A stretch of 64,000 bases of DNA from an uncultured Sutterella sp. (GCA_905213905.1 CAJMKD010000012.1:1-64000); one strand, 5' to 3'. Counted from the stretch's first letter, positions 28,209-37,049 are shown. Numbers and translations are program-made. The notes: generated from the letters alone by a model not told the origin.

Positions 28209-28254
28209 CCCTTCAACGAAATGCACTGCAGACGTTTCCGCAGGAGACCCCGAA

Positions 28255-28605
28255 ATGTTCAAGACCCCGATGCTCGCCGCGGCGCTTGCCGCGCTCGCCA
28301 TCGCCTTCGCAGCGCCCGCGCAGGCGGGCGAACACCTTGCCGACCTGCACGTCAAAGGCGGCATGAAGTGCGAAACCTGCCACGGCAACGACATGAAGAA
28401 TCCGCAGGAACCGACGACGGCCACCTGCACGGGCTGCCACAACGTCGACCAGCTGGTTGAAAAGACGAAGAACGTCAAGCCCACGAACCCGCACACCTCA
28501 CCGCACTACGGCAAGGAACTCGACTGCACGAACTGCCACCTGATGCACATGGAATCGGAAAACTTCTGCAATCAGTGCCATCAGTTCGACTTCAAGATGC
28601 CGTAA
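28255..28605 (+). CDS. Exported tetraheme cytochrome c (flavocytochrome c3 heme-domain type)
   Basis: A 116-residue periplasmic cytochrome. The signal peptide ends near residue 24 (AQA-GE). Four heme sites, CETCH (39-43), CTGCH (58-62), CTNCH (91-95) and CNQCH (105-109), lie in about 70 residues with extra His residues for bis-His ligation, the pattern of the small tetraheme domain of Shewanella flavocytochrome c3. AGGAG stands eight bases before the ATG. It should pass electrons from a membrane quinol oxidase to the flavoprotein encoded just upstream. It could also serve other reductases in this window that lack a heme partner. Confidence 0.93.
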   Translation: MFKTPMLAAALAALAIAFAAPAQAGEHLADLHVKGGMKCETCHGNDMKNPQEPTTATCTGCHNVDQLVEKTKNVKPTNPHTSPHYGKELDCTNCHLMHMESENFCNQCHQFDFKMP

Positions 28606-28694
28606 TTCTCAAAGCTCGTCCGGCATGCGTTCTGCGGCAGAATCGGCGGACAAATTCTCTCCTTTCGTCTCTTTTTTCCTTACGGGACTTTCAC

Positions 28695-28728
28695 GGCGAA
28701 AGCGCCATCATGCGCTTTCGCCTTTTTT
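28695..28728 (+). terminator. Rho-independent terminator after the tetraheme cytochrome
   Basis: GGCGAAAGCGC (28695-28705) and GCGCTTTCGCC (28712-28722) enclose a 6-base loop and are followed by six T residues. It ends the flavoprotein/cytochrome unit. Confidence 0.92.
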
Positions 28729-28744
28729 CGCTTCCGCGCCGAGC

Positions 28745-29587
28745 TCAAAGCCACCAGACGCGGCGCCAGGGCGAAAGCGCCTCATCGACTTCAGCGGCCG
28801 TCGAAACGACGCGAATGAGCTGCGCCCCGGTCTTGTCGCGTGGATCCGCTTCACGCCAGGCTTTCGCCCAGTCGTCCTCGGCCGCTTCGTGCCAGATGAG
28901 AACGGGGTGGCCGATTTCGAGCGAGGCGCGCGCCTCAATCAGCGTGCTCGAGCCAGGGCGGGCAGCCATCACCACAGTGCCGAGCGCAAGCGCTGCAACG
29001 ATGCGGTTGCGCCGCCTGAGCGACGCGGCGCGCGTCTCGGCGTCATCGGCCAAAGCGGCAATCTGCGCCGTCTCCGAAAGAATGAGGCCGCTCTGCGCGA
29101 TGGCTGCGCCGAGCGCTGCATTTTCAGGGGGGTAAATTCGGCTGAGCGGCGTGCCGAGCACAGCTGCCGTCCGCCCCGGCTCGCCCGAAGCCGTCTGGGC
29201 GGCAAGCGCGCCTTCATGCGCAGCGCGGTCGGTCCCTGCGGCGAGCCCCGAAACAATGACGGTTCCCCTTGCCGCCAGATCCTTCGCAAGCGCTTTTGCG
29301 GCTGCCCGGCGCTCAGGCGATGCGTCGCGCGAGCCCACGATCGCAACGCGCGACTGCCGCTCGAGAATGGCTAGGTCGCCTGTCCAGGCAACAACAGCAG
29401 GCGGATCCACGAGTGCGCGAAGCTGCCAGGGGTAATCGTCGTCGTCAATGGCGAGTGCGCCGCCCGGCACCGGAATCGCAGCAAGCACAGCCGAGGCTGA
29501 GGCGTTCCCGCCTCGCGCCCGCTCAAGGCGGATCAGCGCTTCCACGGCCGAAGCGCTTGCCTGCGGCATCGAGTCGTTTTTCTTCAT
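28745..29587 (-). CDS. DprA/Smf-like DNA-processing protein
   Basis: A 280-residue protein of the DprA/Smf family, which loads RecA on single-stranded DNA during natural transformation. Seen are VAIVGSRDAS, the SGLAAGTDRAAHEGAL motif, a GTPLSRIYPPEN segment and RNRIVAAL. The usual SGSL stretch reads PGSSTLIEA, and the C-terminal winged helix of many DprA proteins is missing, so the protein is shorter than typical (about 370). It may be a divergent or second DprA-like protein rather than the housekeeping copy. AAGGAA before the ATG supports the start. It stands alone between two convergent or divergent respiratory units. Confidence 0.75.
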   Translation of the reverse strand: MKKNDSMPQASASAVEALIRLERARGGNASASAVLAAIPVPGGALAIDDDDYPWQLRALVDPPAVVAWTGDLAILERQSRVAIVGSRDASPERRAAAKALAKDLAARGTVIVSGLAAGTDRAAHEGALAAQTASGEPGRTAAVLGTPLSRIYPPENAALGAAIAQSGLILSETAQIAALADDAETRAASLRRRNRIVAALALGTVVMAARPGSSTLIEARASLEIGHPVLIWHEAAEDDWAKAWREADPRDKTGAQLIRVVSTAAEVDEALSPWRRVWWL

Positions 29588-29650
29588 GACGGATTCCTTT
29601 CCTTTCTGCGATGCCTCTGCAGTTTCGATGCTTCGGCTCCTCGCTGGACA

Positions 29651-29666
29651 TACCTCCTAAAAGGTA
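29651..29666. promoter_or_regulatory. NarL/NarP-like 7-2-7 box 1
   Basis: TACCTCC-TA-AAAGGTA is an inverted pair of heptamers with 2-base spacing. Each half matches the NarL heptamer TACYYMT (or its complement) at six of seven positions. GGACAT/ATGTCC flanks it, extending the dyad. It sits about 137 bases before the predicted transcription start of the fumarate reductase gene. Confidence 0.5.
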
Positions 29667-29702
29667 ATGTCCGCCGCGATTCTGCTGAAAAGGCGCAGGC
29701 AA

Positions 29703-29718
29703 TACCCCTATGGGGATA
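29703..29718. promoter_or_regulatory. NarL/NarP-like 7-2-7 box 2
   Basis: TACCCCT-AT-GGGGATA has one perfect NarL heptamer and a second half matching five of seven positions. Its centre is 52 bases, about five helical turns, from box 1. The pair could let a NarL-type regulator repress or activate the downstream reductase according to nitrate. Confidence 0.5.
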
Positions 29719-29760
29719 TCTTTTTTGAATGATTATTTATCGTAAAGCGAATTTTCAGGC

Positions 29761-29788
29761 TTGTCTTTACACAAAGCCCGTCTAATAT
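29761..29788 (+). promoter_or_regulatory. Probable promoter of the fumarate reductase gene
   Basis: TTGTCT (29761-29766), a 16-base spacer, and TAATAT (29783-29788) stand about 95 bases before the start codon in AT-rich DNA downstream of the NarL-like boxes. Confidence 0.5.
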
Positions 29789-29883
29789 AGCTTGCGTAGA
29801 AGCTCGTTCGTGCTTCCTTGATGGCGCCCGCTGGCAGCGAAGCGCCAACTGTTTGATTTTCCACAAAAAAGGTGAAGACTCAA

Positions 29884-31311
29884 ATGAAGAAGATTCTTGT
29901 TGCGGCCGCCGTCGCCGCCTGCATGTCGGGCGCCTATGCCGCTGAAGACATCAACGTCGACGTCGCCGTCATCGGTGCGGGCGGCGCCGGCCTCTCGGCC
30001 GCCGTCGAAGCCACGGACCTCGGCGCAAAGGTCGTCGTGCTTGAAAAGATGCCGATGGTCGGCGGCAACACGATCCGCGCCGCGGGCGGCCTCAATGCCG
30101 CCGGCACGGCGCTCCAGACCGCCAAGGGCGGCAAGGCTGCGCAGGATTCCGTCGAAGTCATGTACTTCGACACGATGAAGGGCGGCCACTGGCTCAACGA
30201 TCCGGCGCTCGTTCGCACGCTCGCTGAAAAGTCCGCTTCTTCCGTTGAATGGCTGCTCGCGCTCGGCGGCGACCTGCGCGACGTGGGTCTCATGGCCGGC
30301 GCCACCTTCCCGCGCACGCACCGCCCGACCGGCGGCGCGCTCGTCGGCCCTGAAGTGATCCGCACGCTCTACACGGCCGCCAAGACCCGCAACATCGACA
30401 TCCGCACGAACACGAAGGCCGACAAGATCATCACCGACAAGTCCGGCCGCGTAACGGGCATCAAGGTGACCGGCAAGGACGGCGCCTACACGGTGAACGC
30501 CAAGGCGGTCGTCGACGCCGCTGGCGGCTTCGGCGCCAACAACGACCTCGTCGCGAAGTATGTGCCCAAGCTCAAGGGCTTCGCCACGACGAACCAGCCG
30601 GGCGCCACGGGCGACGGCCTCGTGATGGCTGAAGACATCGGCGCCAATCTGATCCAGATGGAACAGATTCAAACGCACCCGACCGTTGTGCCCAATGTCG
30701 GCGAAATGATCACCGAAGCTGTTCGCGGCAACGGCGCCATCCTCATCAACAAGGAAGGCAAGCGCTTCTTCAACGAGCTCGACACGCGCGACGCCGTGTC
30801 TGCCGCCATCCTGAAGCAGAAGGACGGCATTGCCTACCTCTTCTTCGACAGCGACATGCAGAAGTCGCTCAAGGCCACCGAAGGCTACATCAAGCAGACC
30901 TACTGCCTCACGGGCGCCACGCTTGACGAAATCGCCCAGAAGATGGGCGTCGACGCCGCCGCGCTCAAGTCGACGATGGATGCCTGGAAGGCCGGCAAGG
31001 CCGCTGGCAAGGATCAGTTCGGCCGCGCCGACATGCCGCGCAACCTCGACAAGGGCCCCTTCTATGCGATCGCTGTGACCCCCGCCGTGCACCACACGAT
31101 GGGCGGCATCAAGATCGACCCGAAGACCCAGGTCTACAACGTGAAGGGCCAGGTGATCCCGGGCTTCTTCGCCGCGGGTGAAGTGACGGGCGGCGTGCAC
31201 GGCGGCAACCGCCTCGGCGGCAACGCGCAGGCCGACATCGTGACCTTCGGCCGCATCGCCGGCCAGCAGGCCTACATCTTCGCCAAGCAGCTCGACGCCG
31301 CCAAGAAGTAA
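29884..31311 (+). CDS. Periplasmic fumarate reductase flavoprotein, FccA-like
   Basis: A 475-residue exported FAD enzyme. The ATG at 29884 starts a clean Sec signal (KKILVAAAVAACMSGAYA, cleavage near 20) with AGGTG nine bases upstream; a GTG at 29872 is possible. FAD motif GAGGAGLSAA is near 31. All catalytic landmarks of Shewanella FccA are present in order: the THPT histidine, the NELDTRD arginine (acid catalyst), HHTMGG, and HGGNRLGGN with the substrate-clamping Arg. Fumarate reduction to succinate is therefore the best call. It lacks the N-terminal heme domain of FccA, so it needs a separate cytochrome such as the tetraheme protein at 28255. It is followed by its own terminator. Confidence 0.88.
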   Translation: MKKILVAAAVAACMSGAYAAEDINVDVAVIGAGGAGLSAAVEATDLGAKVVVLEKMPMVGGNTIRAAGGLNAAGTALQTAKGGKAAQDSVEVMYFDTMKGGHWLNDPALVRTLAEKSASSVEWLLALGGDLRDVGLMAGATFPRTHRPTGGALVGPEVIRTLYTAAKTRNIDIRTNTKADKIITDKSGRVTGIKVTGKDGAYTVNAKAVVDAAGGFGANNDLVAKYVPKLKGFATTNQPGATGDGLVMAEDIGANLIQMEQIQTHPTVVPNVGEMITEAVRGNGAILINKEGKRFFNELDTRDAVSAAILKQKDGIAYLFFDSDMQKSLKATEGYIKQTYCLTGATLDEIAQKMGVDAAALKSTMDAWKAGKAAGKDQFGRADMPRNLDKGPFYAIAVTPAVHHTMGGIKIDPKTQVYNVKGQVIPGFFAAGEVTGGVHGGNRLGGNAQADIVTFGRIAGQQAYIFAKQLDAAKK

Positions 31312-31360
31312 TTTCTGATGTGCGCGCAGCCGCTTTGCCAAGCGGCTGATCTGCTCAAAG

Positions 31361-31398
31361 GCCGTTCCGAAGAATCCTTTCTTTCGGAACGGCTTTTT
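31361..31398 (+). terminator. Rho-independent terminator of the fumarate reductase gene
   Basis: GCCGTTCCGAA (31361-31371) pairs with TTCGGAACGGC (31383-31393), followed by TTTTT. A smaller GCCGCTT/AAGCGGC hairpin lies just before it. Confidence 0.9.
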
Positions 31399-31510
31399 AT
31401 TTTGGAGCGCAGAAAAAAAAGCGTTGACGACATGCGCCGGTGCCGACGGATGCCTTAGTCTTGCAGATCGCAACCGCGCCTCTGCTCGGCTCGCATTCTC
31501 AAAGAAATTC

Positions 31511-31975
31511 ATGGAAATCATTCAAACGCTTTCGTTCACGGCCGGCATCGATTTCGCCGCGCTGGCGCTCATCGGCGCACTCTTTGCGCTCTGCCGCTTC
31601 CTCCGGGCGCCGGCCGAATGGCTCGGTCTCGCGGCGCTCCTTTTGAAGTGCGCCGCGCTCTTCGCGCTCGCCTTCATGCTCTGGTTCCTCGGCCGCATCG
31701 ATGCTGCGCCCACGCTCTACTTCTTCGGACTCACGGGCGGAATCGGCCTGCTCTCGCTCCTCTCCTGCGCCGACATCGTCTCGAGCTGCCGCACGAGAGA
31801 CGTGCGCATTTTCCGCATTCTGGTCGGTCTTGGACTTGCTGCGCTTTTGGGGCTTTGCATCTCTGCAGCCGCTGCGTGGCTCTCCGGCCTCATCATCGCC
31901 GGCGTCGCCTTCATTTTCTTTGCAGAATTTGCGCTTCCGCTTCTTCTGGCGCTGCTCCTGCTCTTCCTTGCATGA
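31511..31975 (+). CDS. Hydrophobic membrane protein, unrecognised
   Basis: A 154-residue protein, almost wholly hydrophobic, with about four to five membrane helices and a short central charged loop (CADIVSSCRTRDVRIFR). I do not recognise a family. The frame is open to 31424 but the ATG at 31511 begins directly before the first helix, so it is preferred; the ribosome site is weak. It precedes serB by 183 bases on the same strand and may share its transcript. Confidence 0.6.
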   Translation: MEIIQTLSFTAGIDFAALALIGALFALCRFLRAPAEWLGLAALLLKCAALFALAFMLWFLGRIDAAPTLYFFGLTGGIGLLSLLSCADIVSSCRTRDVRIFRILVGLGLAALLGLCISAAAAWLSGLIIAGVAFIFFAEFALPLLLALLLLFLA

Positions 31976-32158
31976 GCGCCGGGCCTATGCCTCGAGCCAC
32001 TCGCGCCAATAGCCGACATGAGAGGCACGCGACAGCCTCAAGCGCACCTGGACGCCGACACAAAATCGTCACATTCGACCGCTACAATTTTCAGATTGCT
32101 CATCGTCCGTCTGCGAGCGCATCCGCCCGCAGCGGGCTTCTCTACCGGAGAGAATCAA

Positions 32159-33049
32159 GTGAAGGACATTGTTCTGCAGGGCATCGAACTCGAAACCGAA
32201 ATGTTCAAGGATGCCGTTGACGCGCTTAAGCCCGCGAAAGTGCTTTTCCGCCGCTCTGACCCGTCGCTGCGCGTCTGCGGCGTGGCCGACGATGCCGATC
32301 TTTCTGCGCTTGAGGCGCTTGCGCTCGCGCATCAGGTCGACTGCATTGCGGTGCCCGCTGATTTTTCGATCAAGGCCTTCAAGGTGTGGGCGACCGACAT
32401 GGACAGCACGCTCACCCAGAACGAATGCATCGACGACATGGCCTTTGCAGCGGGCTGCGGCGACGAGGTCGCGCGCGTCACGAAGGAAGCCATGCACGGC
32501 GCCTGGTCCTTCACCGAAAGCCTCGAGAAGCGCGTTTCGCTTTTGAAGGGCACGCAGGCTTCGGTCGTCATCGATCACGCCATCCGCCGCGAAAGGCTCA
32601 CCTACGGCGCGGAAGCCCTGATCAAGCTATGCCGCCGCCACGGCATCGCCACCTACATTGTTTCGGGCGGCTTCGTGCAGATTGCGCGCGACACTGCCAA
32701 GGAGCTCGGGATGACGGGCGCGGTCTGCAACGAGCTCGTGATTGACGCGAACGGCATGCTTACCGGCGAAGTCCGCGGCCCCGCGGGCGGGCGCATTCTC
32801 GACGCGGACGGCAAGCGCCGCGCCGTGGAAGTGCTCGCGCAGATTGCCGGCGCCGACATGTCGCAGGTGATTTGCTCGGGCGACGGCGCGAACGACGTTG
32901 AGATGGTCTCGGCGGCGGGCCTCGGCGTTGCCTTCCATCCGAAGCCCGTTCTGGCCTCGCACGCCAAAGCCGTCATCCGCTTCGGCGGCCTCGACGTTCT
33001 CGCGCATCTCTTCAAGGAATGCTGGGTCGATGCCGTGCGCGTCGCCTGA
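32159..33049 (+). CDS. serB: Phosphoserine phosphatase
   Basis: A 296-residue HAD phosphatase that makes the last step of serine synthesis, phosphoserine to serine. DMDST at 80-84 carries the nucleophile and acid/base Asp, followed by the SerB-specific ECIDDMA. SGGF and GDGANDVEM later supply motifs II and IV. The N-terminal 70 residues form the regulatory or cap-like domain of the long SerB type. The start is GTG at 32159 with GGAG upstream. A bidirectional terminator follows. Confidence 0.93.
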   Translation: MKDIVLQGIELETEMFKDAVDALKPAKVLFRRSDPSLRVCGVADDADLSALEALALAHQVDCIAVPADFSIKAFKVWATDMDSTLTQNECIDDMAFAAGCGDEVARVTKEAMHGAWSFTESLEKRVSLLKGTQASVVIDHAIRRERLTYGAEALIKLCRRHGIATYIVSGGFVQIARDTAKELGMTGAVCNELVIDANGMLTGEVRGPAGGRILDADGKRRAVEVLAQIAGADMSQVICSGDGANDVEMVSAAGLGVAFHPKPVLASHAKAVIRFGGLDVLAHLFKECWVDAVRVA

Positions 33050-33080
33050 AGCAGGCTAAAGCGGTAATTTCCCAGGGAAA

Positions 33081-33105
33081 AAAAGGCGCCAAAGGCGCCT
33101 TTTTT
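33081..33105. terminator. Bidirectional Rho-independent terminator
   Basis: AAAAGGCGCC and GGCGCCTTTTTT enclose a 3-base loop; the A tract on one side and T tract on the other let it stop both serB and the convergent phosphodiesterase operon. Confidence 0.9.
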
Positions 33106-33172
33106 GCTTCGGCCGTGCAGCCTTCTGAGCGGCCATCCGCCAGCGAATCCCGCGTCCGCAGGCGCGACGCGC

Positions 33173-34036
33173 TCAGTCGTCGACCGGATTGACGACGTTT
33201 TTGAACCGATACGGACCCGCAAAAGACGTCTGCACGGGAATGAGGCCGAAAAAGGTTGTCCAGCCGGCAGCAATCCCCTCGGGCTCGCTCTTCCAGTTGT
33301 GAATCGCAAAGCCCGGCGTTTCAAAGCGGTATTCGTCGCCGCCCTCCGGCCGCAGATCAATCATGATCGGGCAGGCGACCGAGGGCGCCGTCGCCACGAC
33401 AGTCGGGCCGACCGCCTGAACGATGGCGCGGTGCATGTGGCCTGTCGCGAGCCGCACTTCCGGATGCTGCGCAAGAATCGAGAAGAGTCGCGAGCGCCCG
33501 GCAAAATCCTCGTCCATCACGCCCATGCCGCAGTGAAGCGGCGTGTGATGCATGCAGACCAAAGCCGGCTCTTTCTTGCTGCGGGCTTCGTCCAGCTTTT
33601 CCGACAGCGCGTCGAGCACCGCCGGCGTCAGGCCGCCCCAGTGCTTGCCGGGCTGAAGCGTGTCAAGCAGAATCACGCGGGCGCCCGCCGCTTCAAAACA
33701 CTGATCGAAGCGCTCTGTCGCCGAATCAAAGCGCTCTTCGGGCGAACCGAGAAAGTCGCCGAGCACTTTCGCCATGCCGGCGCGGCGATCGTGATTGCCG
33801 GGCACCATCCGCACCGGCGCAGCGAGCCCCGAGAAAACGTCGCGGACAATCCGATACGCATCCTCGTTGCCGTCGCAGCCGATGTCGCCCGTCACCACGA
33901 CGGCGTCAACCTTCTGCGATGCAGCGGCGAGCCAGGGCTGAATCGACGTCAAAAGCCCGGCCGTGTCGCAGCGGCCGAAGGCAAGCTCGCCCTTGGGCAT
34001 CACATGAAGATCGGTGAGCTGAAGAATGACGGGCAT
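33173..34036 (-). CDS. CpdA/GpdQ-type class III metallophosphoesterase
   Basis: A 287-residue cytoplasmic phosphodiesterase. The five metal-binding blocks are all visible: TDLHV (8-12), GDIGCDG, GNHDRR, HHTPLH and GHMH. The family hydrolyses cyclic nucleotides (CpdA) or glycerophosphodiesters (GpdQ). Here it is the last gene of an ABC importer operon behind a Pho-box-like site, so hydrolysis of an imported phosphodiester is more likely than cAMP control. That reading is inference from context. The gap to the ATPase gene is 49 bases. Confidence 0.82.
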   Translation of the reverse strand: MPVILQLTDLHVMPKGELAFGRCDTAGLLTSIQPWLAAASQKVDAVVVTGDIGCDGNEDAYRIVRDVFSGLAAPVRMVPGNHDRRAGMAKVLGDFLGSPEERFDSATERFDQCFEAAGARVILLDTLQPGKHWGGLTPAVLDALSEKLDEARSKKEPALVCMHHTPLHCGMGVMDEDFAGRSRLFSILAQHPEVRLATGHMHRAIVQAVGPTVVATAPSVACPIMIDLRPEGGDEYRFETPGFAIHNWKSEPEGIAAGWTTFFGLIPVQTSFAGPYRFKNVVNPVDD

Positions 34037-34085
34037 ACAAGACCTCGCGGAAAACGTGCTGGCAACGGCGCAAGCTTACCGCGGA

Positions 34086-35186
34086 CTAGGCGCGAAATGC
34101 CATCAGCCGCTCCGGCGCAACATGGAGGCGCATCCGAGCGCCCGGCCCGATGCCGGCGGGGAGCGTCTGCAGATTCACCTTCACGAGCTCGTTCTCGCTG
34201 CCGTCGCCAGGAATGACCGATACGCGGACAAAGTTCCCCATAAAGTGAAGATCCTTCACGACGACGGGCGCGCCCGTGCCGTCGTCCGCAGAAAGCGATG
34301 CGTCGTCGGCACGGAAGAAGACGAGCGTTTTTTCGCCCGCGCCAAGGCCCGCAAGACGCGCCTTGGACTCTTCCGACAAGGCCGATAGCGGCGTCCTGGC
34401 GCCGTACCATTCAAGGCAATCGCCATCGAAGGCTGCGCTCGTGCGGTTGCTGCCGCCCACAAAGCCGGCGACAAAGGGCGTTGCGGGATGCTCCCAGACC
34501 TCCTGGGGCGAGGCGGTCTGATGAATGCGGCCGCCTTCCATCACAACGATGTTGTCGCCGAGCACCATGGCTTCGTCCTGATCGTGCGTAACGATCACGG
34601 CCGTGATGCCGAGCTCCTTCAGAATGACGGCGAGCTCTTCGCGCACCTTGTGGCGAATCTGCGCATCGAGGGCGGAAAGCGGCTCGTCCAGGAGCAGAAT
34701 CTTCGGCCGGATGGCAAGCGCTCGGGCGAGCGCCACGCGCTGGCGCTGGCCGCCCGAAAGCGCGAGCACATTGCGCTTTCTGTACTTTTCAAGATTGACG
34801 AGCGAAAGCATGCGCTTCACGGCGCGTTCAATTTCGTCGGGCGATTCGTGCCGGACCTTGAGGCCGTAAGCAACGTTTTCTTCCACCGTCATGTGCGGGA
34901 AAAGCGCGTACTGCTGGAACATGAAGCCGATGCGGCGCTTCTCCACGGGCGTATTCGTCACATCGGCGCCGCCGATCAGCACGCGGCTCCCTTCGTCAGG
35001 CGTTTCAAGCCCGGCGATGATGCGCAGGAGCGTCGTCTTGCCGCAGCCCGAAGGCCCGAGAAGCACTGTGCGGCAGCCCGCCTCAAGCGTGAGCGAAAAG
35101 GGCTGAAGCACGAGCGTCTTCCCGTAGTGCTTCGACATGTTTTCGAGCCTGATCGAAACCGATTGATTGAGATTTTCTTCAGTCAT
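34086..35186 (-). CDS. ABC importer ATPase (FbpC/PotA/PhnT type)
   Basis: A 366-residue ATPase with Walker A GPSGCGKTT near residue 43, Q-loop, signature LSGGQRQRVALARAL, Walker B LLLDEPLSALD and H-loop VTHDQDEA. The C-terminal 110 residues form the TOBE-type regulatory domain of importers. AGAGGAAAAAC before the ATG at 35186 is the preferred start over the in-frame position 35225. It powers the two permeases encoded upstream. Sequence alone does not separate ferric iron, polyamine and phosphonate types; the Pho-like box suggests a phosphorus compound. Confidence 0.88.
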   Translation of the reverse strand: MTEENLNQSVSIRLENMSKHYGKTLVLQPFSLTLEAGCRTVLLGPSGCGKTTLLRIIAGLETPDEGSRVLIGGADVTNTPVEKRRIGFMFQQYALFPHMTVEENVAYGLKVRHESPDEIERAVKRMLSLVNLEKYRKRNVLALSGGQRQRVALARALAIRPKILLLDEPLSALDAQIRHKVREELAVILKELGITAVIVTHDQDEAMVLGDNIVVMEGGRIHQTASPQEVWEHPATPFVAGFVGGSNRTSAAFDGDCLEWYGARTPLSALSEESKARLAGLGAGEKTLVFFRADDASLSADDGTGAPVVVKDLHFMGNFVRVSVIPGDGSENELVKVNLQTLPAGIGPGARMRLHVAPERLMAFRA

Positions 35187-35291
35187 TTGGGTTTTTCCTC
35201 TGCAGACCTGCCGCGAGCAGCGCATCTGCGCCGCTTCGGCCGTCCGTCATGGGCGTTCGTTTCGTCGGTCGCAGCCTCGGGGCTTGCGGCC

Positions 35292-36152
35292 TTACTGCAA
35301 TGCTTCGTCTTCTGCCGCCTGCGCAGCCTTGAGCCGCTTTTCAGCGCGACGCTTCGCGAGCCACTCCGGCAGGCTCTGCATGAGCGAGAGGAGCGGCTCC
35401 AGAATCACTTTGATGAGGAACGTTTTGGCGCTCGCGATCTCTAGTCGCAGCGATGCGTAGCTGTCTGCGAGCCCCACCGGAAGGGTCTTCGTGTCGGGCG
35501 TCTGCAGCATCCAGGAAATATTGAATTCGCCGAGCGACACCGTCATCACCATAAGGCCGCCCGCAATGATGCCGGGCATCGCCACGGGAACCACCACCTT
35601 GCGGAAGGTGGTCCAGGGCGAGGCGCCGAGCGTTGCCGAAGCTTCTTCGTAGGCGTCGAGCGGCTCGATGCGCATCACGGCCATGACGCTTCGCACCATG
35701 AAGGGCAGGCAGAACATCACGTGACCGCAGAGAATGAAGAGGTTGCTCTGACGAAAGCCCCCGAAGCCGCCCCAGACGAGCAGGATGCCGAGGCCGATTG
35801 CAAGCCCCGGAATCGAAAGGGGCAGGAGGAGCGCCTCTTCAATGAGCGCGGCCCAGCGCTTTTTCTGCTCGCGCACGAGCACCCACGCTGCAGGCACGCC
35901 GATGATGACGCAGATGACAAGCGCGCCCACCGCGAGTCCCAAGCTGCGCAGAATGGTGTCGCCATAGGAATTGAGAACGCGTTCGATCCACTGCGTCGTG
36001 AACCCCGCCTTGAAGCCGCGGAAGGCGTTCTTCATGAAGGCCGTGACCGCCATCTGAATGACGGGAATGAAGAGAAAGAGAAGCGTGAGGCTCGTGACGA
36101 CCGCCTGAGCGATCTGCGTGGCGTTCCAGCTTTTCGGAGATTTCTTCGACAT
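35292..36152 (-). CDS. ABC importer permease 2
   Basis: A 286-residue inner-membrane permease with six helices. The EAA-type loop (EEASATLGASPWTTF) that docks on the ATPase is near residue 190. It ends in a long charged tail rich in Ala, Lys and Glu. It begins 15 bases after the stop of the first permease, so the two are in one transcript and probably form a heterodimer. Confidence 0.88.
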   Translation of the reverse strand: MSKKSPKSWNATQIAQAVVTSLTLLFLFIPVIQMAVTAFMKNAFRGFKAGFTTQWIERVLNSYGDTILRSLGLAVGALVICVIIGVPAAWVLVREQKKRWAALIEEALLLPLSIPGLAIGLGILLVWGGFGGFRQSNLFILCGHVMFCLPFMVRSVMAVMRIEPLDAYEEASATLGASPWTTFRKVVVPVAMPGIIAGGLMVMTVSLGEFNISWMLQTPDTKTLPVGLADSYASLRLEIASAKTFLIKVILEPLLSLMQSLPEWLAKRRAEKRLKAAQAAEDEALQ

Positions 36153-36167
36153 GTTCTACTCCCTCTC

Positions 36168-36965
36168 TCAAGCGGCGCCAGTGCCGAGGCGGCGTGCCGC
36201 GAGCAGCATCACCCAGGTGATGATGCCGCGGACCACCGAGCGCATGGCGGCCGAGGCGATGTTGGCCGAGAGCGTGAATGCCGTGTAGATCGTGATCGGC
36301 AGCACATTGATGTCCGTCGCGAGCGTGAAGGCCGTGCCGAATGCGCCCATGGAGGTCGCAAAGCAGAGGGCGCCCGTCGAAATGAGCGCGGGCGTGAGCG
36401 CCGGGAGCGTCACGTCGCGCATGATGCGCCAGGAGGGCGCCCCGAGCGTTCTCGCGGCTTCCTCATAAACCGGATCGATTTTCTTCGCGGCCGCCATCAC
36501 GGTCGTGACGACGCGCGGAATCGAAAAGTAAACGTAGCCCGCAAAGAGGCCCGCCATGCCGTAGGCGAAAACGAACTTTCCTGCGCCCAGCGCCGAAGAA
36601 ATCATGGCGGCCATGCCGTTGCGGCCGCCGAGCATGATGATCATGAAGCCAACAACGACGCCCGGGAAGGAAAGCGGCAGGGTGATGAGCGAAACGACGG
36701 CGCTGCGGCCCGGAAATTTGGTGCGCTCCAGAAAGAGCCCCGTGAAGGCGCCAAGCGCAACGCTCGCGAGCGTCACCACGACGGAAAGCAGCACCGTAGA
36801 CACGATGCTCGTTGCGTAGCGGGGATTCGTGACGATCTGCGCATAAAGCGCAATGCCTTCCTCCGAAGAAACGGAAGCAGGCAGCAGGCGCACAACGGGC
36901 AGCACGAAAAAGGCGATGAGCACGACGAGCGCCGGCACGATGAAGATGAAATGGCTTCTCTTCAT
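36168..36965 (-). CDS. ABC importer permease 1
   Basis: A 265-residue inner-membrane permease with a typical EAA loop (EEAARTLGAPSWRIM) near residue 163 and six helices. It belongs to the ferric/putrescine/2-aminoethylphosphonate permease class. It is the first gene after the attenuator-like hairpin that separates it from the binding-protein gene, and is followed 15 bases later by the second permease. Confidence 0.87.
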   Translation of the reverse strand: MKRSHFIFIVPALVVLIAFFVLPVVRLLPASVSSEEGIALYAQIVTNPRYATSIVSTVLLSVVVTLASVALGAFTGLFLERTKFPGRSAVVSLITLPLSFPGVVVGFMIIMLGGRNGMAAMISSALGAGKFVFAYGMAGLFAGYVYFSIPRVVTTVMAAAKKIDPVYEEAARTLGAPSWRIMRDVTLPALTPALISTGALCFATSMGAFGTAFTLATDINVLPITIYTAFTLSANIASAAMRSVVRGIITWVMLLAARRLGTGAA

Positions 36966-36984
36966 ATGAGTTCCTCAGTGGAAA

Positions 36985-37012
36985 AACCCGCAGATTCTTC
37001 GATCTGCGGGTT
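36985..37012 (-). terminator. Attenuator-like hairpin between binding-protein and permease genes
   Basis: On the minus strand AACCCGCAGAT pairs with ATCTGCGGGTT, followed by TTTTCC. A second hairpin (CGACGGC type, about 37021-37039) lies just before it. Placed directly after the solute-binding protein gene, it should lower transcription of the permeases relative to the abundant binding protein. Confidence 0.75.
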
Positions 37013-37049
37013 CGTTGCGCCGTCGGAAATCGACGGCGTTCTTCCTCCG

